Below the pieces are notes generated by a model, which saw nothing but the letters and a program-made list of their open reading frames with translations, searched no databases and was not told the origin of the DNA. Below are positions 1 through 5,636 of a DNA stretch of 6,456 bases, piece by piece; the first letter of the stretch is position 1; each line of letters starts with the position of its first letter. The stretch comes from JBBRHH01 sp038222915 (lineage in GTDB: Bacteria; Planctomycetota; Phycisphaerae; Tepidisphaerales; Tepidisphaeraceae), in NCBI GenBank assembly GCA_038222915.1, contig JBBRHH010000364.1, positions 1-6,456 of the forward strand, in the 5' to 3' direction. A program made the translations under genes and the position numbers.

Positions 1-369
1 GAAAACATTGAGCCGACGCTGGATCGCGGATTTCTGGATGCGACGAGTCTGGCGGAGTATCTGGTGACCAAGGGCGTGCCGTTTCGAACCGCGCATCAGG
101 TGGTGGGAGCGCTGGTTTCGCGATGCGAGAAGGAGGGGAAAGTTGGGTTGTCGAAGCTGGCGGTGGAGGATTTTGTGAAGGAGGTTGCGGTCCGGGAGAG
201 TGGGGAAAAAGACAGGCCTTCGGCGAAGATTGGGAAGGATGTTTACGAGTCGCTGGGCGCTCGCAACGTGGTGAACCGGTATCAAAGCGCGGGGGCGGCC
301 GGTGGGAAGCCGTTTGAGGTGCAATTGCAGGCGTGGAAGAAGCGGTTTGAGAACTTGGTTGAACCATGA
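1..369 (+). CDS. argH: Argininosuccinate lyase, C-terminal part (5' end outside window)
   Basis: Argininosuccinate lyase cleaves argininosuccinate to arginine and fumarate, the last step of arginine synthesis in the cytoplasm. The reading frame is open from base 1 to the TGA at 367-369, giving the last 122 residues. They match the C-terminal region of the family: an ATSLAEYLVTKGVPFR stretch (about residues 14-29), then AHQVVG and a CEKEGK segment, then a KDVYESLGARNVVNRY segment and an amphipathic C-terminal helix. The catalytic signature of the fumarase/aspartase superfamily (GSSxMPxKxN) lies upstream of the window and cannot be checked. The stop codon overlaps the start of lpxI in an ATGA arrangement, so translation of the two is probably coupled. 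Assignment rests on recognition of the conserved tail. Confidence 0.9.
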   Translation, partial: ENIEPTLDRGFLDATSLAEYLVTKGVPFRTAHQVVGALVSRCEKEGKVGLSKLAVEDFVKEVAVRESGEKDRPSAKIGKDVYESLGARNVVNRYQSAGAAGGKPFEVQLQAWKKRFENLVEP

Positions 370-1226
370 GCACGAATACGGCACCACTTGGGCTGATTGC
401 CGGGGAAGGAGTTTTCCCGGTGCTGGTTGCGCGCGGTGCGCGGGCGGCGGGGAGGCCGGTGATCTGCGCGGCGCTATCGGGGTGTGCTTGGCCGGCGCTG
501 CAGGAAGATTGTGACCTGTTCAAGTGGGTGGGGATCATACGGATTGGCCAGTGGGCGCGGGTGTTGCGCAAGGCCGGGTGCACGGAGGCGATCATGGTGG
601 GGCGGGTTGCGCCGTCGAAGCTGCATGACCGCTGGCGCTACTTCCGGTATATTCCCGACCTGCGGACGGTGCGGGCGTGGCTTCGAACGTTACGCGACAA
701 ACGGCCCAACACCATCCTGCAAAGCGTCGTGAAAGAACTGTCGAGCGCGGGGATCAACTTGATCGATTCCACCCAATATTGCACCGACCACGTGGCCACG
801 CCCGGCGTATTAACGCGGCGACAGCCCACCGAGAAGCAGTGGCAGGACATTCGCTATGGCTGGGAGATTTGCCAGCAGATCAGCCGGATGGATATCGGGC
901 AGGCGATCTCGCTGCGCGAGCGCGACGTGATTGCCGTGGAGGCCAAGGAGGGGACCAACGCGATGATCGAACGGACCGGCCAACTATGTAAGGCCGGGGG
1001 CTGGACGTTGATCAAGGTTTCGAACACGACGCACGACATGCGCGTGGACGTGCCGACGATCGGGACAACGACGATCGAAAAGTTGCACGCGGCCGGGGCG
1101 TCGTGCTGCGTGCTGGAGCCGGGGAAGACGATCATGCTGGAGACGGAGAAGGTGCTGGAACTGGCGGATCGGTACAAGATTGCGGTAGTGGGGTATGTGC
1201 CGGACGAGCCGGCCAAAAAGCAATGA
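366..1226 (+). CDS. lpxI: UDP-2,3-diacylglucosamine diphosphatase LpxI
   Basis: LpxI hydrolyses UDP-2,3-diacylglucosamine to lipid X (2,3-diacylglucosamine 1-phosphate) and UMP in the lipid A pathway. It does the job of the unrelated LpxH in many non-enterobacterial Gram-negatives. The 286-residue length fits the family. Visible hallmarks are an N-terminal GLIAGEGVFPVL (residues 9-20), WVGIIRIGQW (54-63), a basic central segment, GVLTRRQPTEKQWQDIRYGWE (about 147-167), DIGQAISLRE (176-185), AVEAKEGTNAMIERTG (190-205) and HDMRVDVPTIG (223-233). The acidic residues of this last motif are in the region of the known catalytic Asp of Caulobacter LpxI. The start ATG overlaps the argH stop and has no clear Shine-Dalgarno, which suggests translational coupling. 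The stop overlaps the next small ORF in another ATGA. Linkage of argH and lpxI shows co-transcription, not a shared pathway. Confidence 0.93.
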   Translation: MSTNTAPLGLIAGEGVFPVLVARGARAAGRPVICAALSGCAWPALQEDCDLFKWVGIIRIGQWARVLRKAGCTEAIMVGRVAPSKLHDRWRYFRYIPDLRTVRAWLRTLRDKRPNTILQSVVKELSSAGINLIDSTQYCTDHVATPGVLTRRQPTEKQWQDIRYGWEICQQISRMDIGQAISLRERDVIAVEAKEGTNAMIERTGQLCKAGGWTLIKVSNTTHDMRVDVPTIGTTTIEKLHAAGASCCVLEPGKTIMLETEKVLELADRYKIAVVGYVPDEPAKKQ

Positions 1227-1641
1227 AATCTACTGAGTGTTTGACGCTGGAGAGAGCGCCGTTGTCGGACAAACTCGTAAAAGATCCTCTCGGCCGTGCT
1301 GTGACTTTGCATGAGCACACTTGGGTTGGCCACATTGTCAAAGGTCATCCGGAAATGCAGGGTCAGCGCGGATATGCAGAAATCGCCATTACCGACCGTT
1401 GGAGATCCGGCAAAGCGATTCGAATGTGAACTGCCGGCTATACTATGGCGTGAGCGCGAAGGCTAATTTGAAGATGGTTGTTGTTGCGGATGTCGTTGCC
1501 GGGGTGGTTAGGACGGCGTATCTCGCCAGGAAAATGAAGGGAGTACTGGAATGGTCAGCATCGATACGCTTGAGGGTCTCATCGACGGCGCGTTGTGGTA
1601 TCACTATGACGTCAGTGGTGACGTTCTGTATCTTCGGCTGA
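1223..1641 (+). pseudogene. Frameshifted small nuclease-toxin-like gene (HPEM / EW-ending family)
   Basis: An ATG at 1223 overlaps the lpxI stop and opens a frame that ends at TGA 1427-1429, only 68 codons. Its residues DPLGRAVTLHEHTW (21-34) and HIVKGHPEM (37-45) look like the front half of a small protein family that I recall from toxin-like loci, often placed with barnase/EndoU/RelE-type nuclease folds. The rear half (RQSDSN..CRLYYG, LKMVVVADVV, TAYLARKMKG, LEWS) continues in the -1 frame from about 1396. Restoring one C in the GACCG at 1394-1398 reads ITDPLEIRQSDSN without a break and yields about 113 residues to the EWSA at 1560. The shifted frame stays open to TGA 1639-1641, overlapping the DUF2283 gene, so the original stop may be lost too. 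A sequencing error is possible. The family name and nuclease activity are inferences; the split frame is seen directly. Confidence 0.62.
1537..1543 (+). promoter_or_regulatory. Shine-Dalgarno for the DUF2283 gene
   Basis: AAGGGAG sits 7 bases before the ATG at 1551. It is one of the best ribosome sites in the window and supports that start. It lies inside the KMKG codons of the upstream toxin-like frame, so the DUF2283 protein can be made even though the upstream frame is broken. Confidence 0.7.
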
Positions 1642-1838
1642 ACGAGCAGCGTGATGCGGAAGCCGTTGGCGAAGAGACTGACGATGGATTCATTCTTCTG
1701 CGCGACTGCACGACAAACGAGGTTGTGGGGTTGACGATCGTGAACTGGTGGGCGCGATTTGGAAATGGGGCGCTGCCTGATTCCATCAGCGCAATTCAAC
1801 GGCATATTGAACCGTTGGCCGGCAAACTGGCGGCGTAG
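1551..1838 (+). CDS. DUF2283 domain protein, probable antitoxin-like partner
   Basis: This 95-residue protein carries the DUF2283 pattern: YHYDVSGDVLYLRL (18-30), a VGEE turn (39-42), DGFILLRD (45-52) and EVVGLTIVNWW (57-67). Together these form a small all-beta unit with a short helical tail. DUF2283 proteins have no settled biochemical role. They are often encoded beside small DUF4258-type or HPE-type toxin-like proteins, which is the basis for calling this an antitoxin-like partner. The start is fixed by a good Shine-Dalgarno, and its ATG is nested in the GAATGG (Glu-Trp) codons that end the toxin-like protein. The gene is intact although its upstream partner is frameshifted. It has no DNA-binding motif that I can see, so autoregulation is not evident. 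A gap of 30 bases separates it from the methyltransferase gene. Confidence 0.83.
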   Translation: MVSIDTLEGLIDGALWYHYDVSGDVLYLRLNEQRDAEAVGEETDDGFILLRDCTTNEVVGLTIVNWWARFGNGALPDSISAIQRHIEPLAGKLAA

Positions 1839-1868
1839 AGACTGAGATTTATTTGGCGGCAGGACTTT

Positions 1869-2438
1869 ATGCTGAATATTGATGCGCGATTGCTGAAGCA
1901 GATTAAAGAACTGGATGCGCTGCGCAGTTCGCGCGATGACCATTGGCAGATTCCGCGGGTGGAGGGGGATTTGCTTTATCATCTCGCCCTGTCTGCGAAT
2001 GCAATGCTGATCGTCGAGATCGGCACCAGCTATGGATTCAGCGGGCTGCATTGGGCCGCAGCGCTGCGGCAGACGCGTGGACAGTTGCACACGATCGATG
2101 TGAGTGAGAAAAAGTTCAATTCGTCAAAGGCGACTTTTGCAGCGGCCGGAGTGGCGGATCTGGTGACAAATTATCTTGGGGATGCGCAGGCCATTCTGAA
2201 AGGGATTGCCGGGCCGATTGATATTGCGTTTATTGATGCGGATAAGGTTTCGACGCGTGCTTACTTTGATTTGTTGTGGGAGAAGATTCGCGTGGGCGGC
2301 TCGGTGCTGACGGACAATGCGACAACGCATCGCGATGAGCTCTCGGATTTTGTGAAATACGTGCGCGGGCTGGCGAATGCTTCGAGCGTGGAGGTGGCGG
2401 TGGGGAACGGGGTGGAGTGGACGATCAAGCTTCGATAG
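1869..2438 (+). CDS. Class I SAM-dependent O-methyltransferase-like protein
   Basis: A 189-residue Rossmann-fold methyltransferase of the catechol / caffeoyl-CoA O-methyltransferase-like type. Motif I, which binds SAM, is VEIGTSYGFSG (49-59). HTIDV (74-78) supplies the acidic residue expected to bind the ribose, and LGDAQ (103-107) follows. FIDADK (121-126) and TDN (148-150) together hold the Asp/Asp-Asn set that binds a divalent metal in this class. It is slightly shorter than typical members of about 210-220 residues and has a reduced N-terminal lid, so the substrate cannot be predicted. AGGA at 1861-1864 lies only 4 bases before the ATG, a close but usable ribosome site. It sits 7 bases before moaD and is probably co-transcribed with it, but no link between methyl transfer and molybdopterin synthesis is known to me. 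Confidence 0.86.
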   Translation: MLNIDARLLKQIKELDALRSSRDDHWQIPRVEGDLLYHLALSANAMLIVEIGTSYGFSGLHWAAALRQTRGQLHTIDVSEKKFNSSKATFAAAGVADLVTNYLGDAQAILKGIAGPIDIAFIDADKVSTRAYFDLLWEKIRVGGSVLTDNATTHRDELSDFVKYVRGLANASSVEVAVGNGVEWTIKLR

Positions 2439-2445
2439 GGGTCGT

Positions 2446-2700
2446 ATGAAACAGATCGAGGTGAAATTCTTCGCCGTTCTTCGCGATGTGGCCGGGGTGC
2501 CGGCGCTTCGGCTGGAGATGCCGGATACAGCTACTGTTGGCGATGCGGCCGGGATTTTGGCGGAACGATTTGCGGGCCTGGGGCGTTACCTGCCGCGCGT
2601 GGGATATGCGGTGAATCGATCCTATGTGAAGGCCGATTGCGTGCTTCAGGATGGCGATGAACTGGCTCTGATTCCGCCGGTCAGTGGAGGGAATCTGTGA
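2446..2700 (+). CDS. moaD: Molybdopterin synthase sulfur-carrier subunit MoaD
   Basis: MoaD is a ubiquitin-like sulfur carrier. MoeB adenylates its C-terminal glycine, which then receives sulfur as a thiocarboxylate that MoaE uses to turn cyclic pyranopterin monophosphate into molybdopterin. The 84 residues show the family pattern: VKFFAVLRDVAG (6-17), TVGDAAGILAERF (30-42), YAVNRSYV (54-61), LQDGDELALIPPVSGG (67-82). Normally the protein ends at Gly-Gly, but here Asn-Leu follows before the TGA. This is a real oddity, because a free terminal Gly is needed for activation. The ATG at 2446 was chosen because the beta-grasp fold begins right there; an upstream in-frame start at 2377 would only read inside the methyltransferase gene. 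The gene overlaps moaE by the GTGA at 2697-2700. Confidence 0.92.
   Translation: MKQIEVKFFAVLRDVAGVPALRLEMPDTATVGDAAGILAERFAGLGRYLPRVGYAVNRSYVKADCVLQDGDELALIPPVSGGNL
2686..2691 (+). promoter_or_regulatory. Shine-Dalgarno for moaE inside the moaD Gly-Gly codons
   Basis: GGAGGG lies 5 bases before the GTG start of moaE at 2697 and is at the same time the codons for the MoaD Gly81-Gly82 pair. This strong site supports the GTG start and, with the GTGA overlap, implies tight translational coupling of the two synthase subunits. Confidence 0.7.
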
Positions 2701-3149
2701 ACAAGGCCCAAGCCAACAGCGACTGGATTGAGATTCTCGCCAGGCCGCTGGACGTTGGCCGGGTTTCGGACATGGTTGCAGATCCGGCGGCGGGGGGGAT
2801 TGCTGTGTTCATTGGCACCACGCGCGCCGAGACGTCCTCGGATGGACGGGAGTTGGTGGCTCTGGATTACGAGGCGTATGAGGAGATGGCAGTTCAACAA
2901 CTGCATGATCTGGCGCGGAGGGCGCGGGCGAAATGGCCTGTCGTGCGGACCGTCATCGTGCATCGAATCGGCCGGGTTCCGCTGTCGGAAGCCTCGGTGG
3001 CGATCGCCGTTTCTGCACCGCATCGGGGCGATGCTTTTGAGGCGTGCCGGTGGTTGATCGATACGCTGAAGGCGGAGGCTGCCATCTGGAAGAAAGAGAT
3101 TTGGGCGGATGGCACTTCAACCTGGAGCGGCCATGATCGGCGCACTTGA
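2697..3149 (+). CDS. moaE: Molybdopterin synthase catalytic subunit MoaE
   Basis: MoaE is the large subunit of molybdopterin synthase. It inserts two sulfurs from MoaD thiocarboxylate into cyclic pyranopterin monophosphate to form the dithiolene of molybdopterin. The 150-residue length is normal. Seen in order are GGIAVFIGTTR (33-43), LDYEAYEEMA (56-65), HRIGRVPLSEASVAIAVSAPHR (89-110), FEACRWLIDTLK (114-125) and IWKKE (130-134). Lys125 and Lys132 have the spacing of the active-site Lys119 and Lys126 of the E. coli enzyme, and Arg43 and His109-Arg110 match conserved pocket residues. The start is a GTG backed by a strong Shine-Dalgarno and overlaps the moaD stop. No moaA, moaC or moeB is in the window, so the other cofactor genes must lie elsewhere. 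Confidence 0.95.
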   Translation: MNKAQANSDWIEILARPLDVGRVSDMVADPAAGGIAVFIGTTRAETSSDGRELVALDYEAYEEMAVQQLHDLARRARAKWPVVRTVIVHRIGRVPLSEASVAIAVSAPHRGDAFEACRWLIDTLKAEAAIWKKEIWADGTSTWSGHDRRT

Positions 3150-3185
3150 TAGTCCCCACCATTGCTTCTACGCTCTGCCGCGACA

Positions 3186-3734
3186 ATGGCATTCCTGATT
3201 GTTCAGTCCCTGTATTGGCTTGCGCTGGCCACCTGGTTTGGTGGCGTGCTTTTTGTCGCGCTCTCTGCGCCAATCATTCATCGGTCGATTAAGGAGAGCA
3301 ACCCGATCCTGCCGCATGTGCTCAGCGTGAATCTCGAAAGCCAGCATGGATCGCTTCTGGCAGGCACGATCGTGGCGAAATTGCTGCTGGCCCTGGGCCG
3401 GATACAGATTGTTTGTGCGGCCACGCTCTTCCTGGCTTTGCTGTCGCAGTGGCGAATCGCGGCAACCTATGACATCTGGCTTCTTTCGCTCATCGTGCGG
3501 TGCACGCTCTATGTCGCGGCCGTGATGGTGTTGATTTATGACAACCGGTATGTGCTGCCGCGCCTGTGGCTCTACCGGCAGGAATACATCGATCATGCCG
3601 ATGAGCCTGATATCGCCAATCCTGCCAAGGAGCAGTTCGACCGGTATCATCGCGAGAGCATCACACTTCTAAGCGTGGTGCTTTGCCTGTTGCTGGGCAT
3701 GATCCTTTTCAGCAGCCTGATCAAGGCGGTGTAG
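3186..3734 (+). CDS. DUF4149/TMEM205-like four-helix membrane protein
   Basis: This is a 182-residue integral membrane protein with four hydrophobic segments at roughly 3-31, 68-88, 96-118 and 159-179. The first contains WFGG (17-20), and the last is preceded by FDRYHRESITLLSVVLCLLLG (151-171). Both resemble the W-GG and F--LHR-S signatures of DUF4149 (TMEM205-like) proteins, whose role in bacteria is not established. A hydrophilic stretch of about 40 residues (119-158) joins the last two helices. The ATG at 3186 is preferred over a TTG at 3162 because the membrane segment begins directly after it and neither site has a good ribosome site. It lies 36 bases after moaE and 3 bases before nth, so it is probably in the same transcript. 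A transporter or molybdenum role would be guesswork. Confidence 0.74.
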   Translation: MAFLIVQSLYWLALATWFGGVLFVALSAPIIHRSIKESNPILPHVLSVNLESQHGSLLAGTIVAKLLLALGRIQIVCAATLFLALLSQWRIAATYDIWLLSLIVRCTLYVAAVMVLIYDNRYVLPRLWLYRQEYIDHADEPDIANPAKEQFDRYHRESITLLSVVLCLLLGMILFSSLIKAV

Positions 3735-3737
3735 AGA

Positions 3738-4421
3738 ATGGCTCGCACTCCTTCCAAAAAGATTCTGGAACGCCGATCGCGCGTCGAGGTGATCCTTCCG
3801 ATTCTGAAACGGACGTATCCAACAGCCAAGTGCAGCCTCAATCATAAATCGCCGCTTGAGCTAATCGTCGCCACCATTCTGTCGGCGCAGTGCACGGACG
3901 ATCGCGTAAACATCGTGACGAAGGACCTTTTTAAGAAATATCGGTCGGCCAGGGATTATGCGAATGCGGCCGAAGGCGTGCTGGAAACGGATATTCAATC
4001 CACCGGGTTTTTTCGGAACAAGGCAAAATCACTGCGTGGAATGGGGGCGGCCCTGGTGGCGAAGCATGGCGGCAAGGTCCCCGACACGATGGACGAACTG
4101 GTCGAACTGCCGGGCGTCGGGCGCAAGACCGCAAATGTGGTGTTGGGGAATGCATTTGCCAGGAATGTCGGCGTCGTGGTGGATACCCATGTGGGGCGAC
4201 TGAGCGGGAGGCTTGGCCTGACCGGCGAGAATGATCCGGTGAAGATCGAGCAGGACTTGATGGCGGTGGTGCCGCAAAACGACTGGGCGCTTTGGTCGCA
4301 CCTGCTGATCTATCATGGCCGGGCGATCTGCCAGGCCCGCAAGCCCAAGTGTGAAGTGTGTCCGTTGCTGGCTTATTGTCCGGCGGGCAAGAAGATTATG
4401 GCCGAGCGGGCAAAGGCGTAG
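3738..4421 (+). CDS. nth: Endonuclease III (DNA glycosylase/AP lyase)
   Basis: Endonuclease III removes oxidised pyrimidines from DNA and nicks the resulting abasic site in base-excision repair. The 227-residue protein is slightly longer than the E. coli enzyme (211) because of a basic N-terminal lead. ILSAQCTDDRVN (47-58) is the conserved N-terminal signature. The helix-hairpin-helix is LPGVGRKTANVV (124-135), with Lys130 as the Schiff-base lysine. Asp149 in VDTHVGRL is the catalytic aspartate. The iron-sulfur loop is complete, with Cys198, 205, 208 and 214 in a C-x6-C-x2-C-x5-C spacing. A purine-rich AAGGCGG at 3723-3729 lies 8 bases before the ATG. The TAG stop touches the stop codon of the convergent LOG gene with no base between them. 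Confidence 0.97.
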   Translation: MARTPSKKILERRSRVEVILPILKRTYPTAKCSLNHKSPLELIVATILSAQCTDDRVNIVTKDLFKKYRSARDYANAAEGVLETDIQSTGFFRNKAKSLRGMGAALVAKHGGKVPDTMDELVELPGVGRKTANVVLGNAFARNVGVVVDTHVGRLSGRLGLTGENDPVKIEQDLMAVVPQNDWALWSHLLIYHGRAICQARKPKCEVCPLLAYCPAGKKIMAERAKA

Positions 4422-5525
4422 TCAGGGCAGATCGTTCAAGTGATCGATGAGGATACGGAGCCGGGCATGGTCGCGCCGGTTGAAGGGGAACGCGAGGCGG
4501 GGCATGTCGATGAGGGTAGGCTCATCACTTTCCACGGGCAACGCCGCAGTGACGCGGAATGGTTCGCCGTTGCTGATGTCAGAAAATTCCGTCTGAATCT
4601 CGGCCAACTGTTGTTCGGTGGGTTTGCGCTGGAGGCGAAGCAGCAGGTCTTTGCGGGTATAGCGGAGGCTGTGGTAGTTGCTGTAGAAGTGGGTGACTTC
4701 GCGAACGGCTTCCTGGAGATTGTCGGTGACCTTGAAGAGGCGAAGGTCATCGTCGTTGATGAAGCCGCGAGCCATAAGCTGCGTTGTGACGTAGTTGAGC
4801 CATGATTTCCAATAGTCTCCGCCGGGCCGGTCTACGTAGACGATCGGCATGGGCACGGACTTGCCGGTCTGGATCAGCGTCAATACTTCGAAGCCCTCAT
4901 CCATGGTGCCAAAGCCGCCGGGAAACATGGCGACCGCGCTGCTGGAGCGGAGGAACATGAGCTTGCGGGTGAAGAAGTATTTGAAGTTGATGAGCTTTTT
5001 GTCTTTGGCGATGTGGACATTGGTGGCCTGCTCGAAGGGGAGGCGGATGGCGAGGCCAAAGGAGGGGTCGGCGCCTGCGCCGCCGTGCCCGGCGGCCATG
5101 ATTCCGCCGCCAGCGCCGGTGATGACCATCCAGCCTGCGTCGGCGAGCAGGCGCGCGAATTCGGCGGCGGCGATGTAGTCGGGATCGCTTTCGGGCGTGC
5201 GGGCGGAGCCGAAGATGCTGATCTTTCGTTTGTCGCGGTAGGGGGCGAAGACGCGCAGGGCGTAGCGAATTTCCTTGATGGATTTGTTGATCAGTTTGAT
5301 GTCGCCGCGATTGGTTTTGTCGCGCAGCAGCTTGATACCCGTTTCAAGAATCTCGGCAACGAGGTCGCCGTCGGGGACTTTTTGCAGACGGGCCATGAGG
5401 TCGGCCGTCAGGGCGTGGATTTCCTCGTATTGGCCGGGGCTGACCTGATGCGAAATCTCGACGGTCTCCTGGGACTGTTCGAGATTTTCAAATGAATGTT
5501 CCTGTTGAATGCCGTCGAAGGCCAT
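4422..5525 (-). CDS. Long-form LOG family (TIGR00730) Rossmann-fold protein
   Basis: LOG proteins, often mislabelled lysine decarboxylases, are nucleotide 5'-monophosphate phosphoribohydrolases; the plant and some bacterial members release cytokinin bases. This copy has 367 residues against about 190-200 for classic LOG. It has a 100-residue, largely helical N-terminal extension and a C-terminal extension of about 85 residues ending in FNRRDHARLRILIDHLN. The core is clear: ISIFGSAR (102-109), VITGAGGGIMAAGHGGA (134-150), FFTRKLMF (184-191) and PGGFGTMDE (202-210), the family PGGxGTxxE active-site motif. Both extensions resemble those of other long bacterial members, so this is a recognised subtype and not a fusion. 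The minus-strand ATG at 5525 is preceded by AAGGAAA (5542-5536) at 10 bases. A sigma70-like promoter lies just upstream. The in vivo substrate is unknown. Confidence 0.93.
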   Translation of the reverse strand: MAFDGIQQEHSFENLEQSQETVEISHQVSPGQYEEIHALTADLMARLQKVPDGDLVAEILETGIKLLRDKTNRGDIKLINKSIKEIRYALRVFAPYRDKRKISIFGSARTPESDPDYIAAAEFARLLADAGWMVITGAGGGIMAAGHGGAGADPSFGLAIRLPFEQATNVHIAKDKKLINFKYFFTRKLMFLRSSSAVAMFPGGFGTMDEGFEVLTLIQTGKSVPMPIVYVDRPGGDYWKSWLNYVTTQLMARGFINDDDLRLFKVTDNLQEAVREVTHFYSNYHSLRYTRKDLLLRLQRKPTEQQLAEIQTEFSDISNGEPFRVTAALPVESDEPTLIDMPRLAFPFNRRDHARLRILIDHLNDLP

Positions 5526-5575
5526 GCTTGATCGCTTTCCTTGTGTCCGCCTGCTGCGCCTGTATCTGTTCAGTT

Positions 5576-5604
5576 GTGATAGCGTGGTGGGGGGTGTGGG
5601 TCAA
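5576..5604 (-). promoter_or_regulatory. Predicted sigma70-type promoter of the LOG gene
   Basis: Reading the minus strand, TTGACC (5604-5599) matches the -35 consensus at 5 of 6 positions. After a spacer of exactly 17 bases, TATCAC (5581-5576) matches the -10 at 4 of 6. Transcription would start near 5569, leaving a leader of about 44 bases before the ATG at 5525. It lies in the gap after the RCK gene, so the LOG gene may have its own transcript. Confidence 0.55.
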
Positions 5605-5605
5605 C

Positions 5606-5636
5606 GTAAGATGTTGCACATCCGACAACGACTTAC
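5606..5636. repeat. Nested imperfect inverted repeat between RCK and LOG genes
   Basis: GTAAG (5606-5610) pairs with CTTAC (5632-5636), and inside it GTTG (5613-5616) pairs with CAAC (5626-5629), leaving a 9-base loop. An alternative perfect 5-bp hairpin, GATGT-TGC-ACATC, occupies 5610-5622. The element covers the stop codon of the RCK gene (5633-5635) and ends 1 base upstream of the -35 box of the LOG promoter. It has no T-run after it on either strand, so it is not a classic terminator. It could be an operator or chance. Confidence 0.4.

Noticed and set aside
854..1348. 164-codon minus-strand open frame opposite lpxI
   Set aside because: It runs antisense to a clear LpxI sequence, and its Ser-rich translation shows no family pattern.
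1390..1432. Programmed -1 ribosomal frameshift joining the two halves of the toxin-like gene
   Set aside because: No X-XXY-YYZ slippery heptamer is present at the junction, and a single lost C in GACCG explains the shift more simply.
3162..3185. Upstream TTG start for the DUF4149-like protein
   Set aside because: There is no ribosome site before it, and the added residues precede a membrane segment that begins naturally at the ATG at 3186.
4440..5495. Long open frames on the plus strand opposite the LOG gene (for example 5013-5495)
   Set aside because: Their low-complexity Gly/Ala/Val-rich translations are shadows of a well-recognised minus-strand protein in GC-rich DNA.
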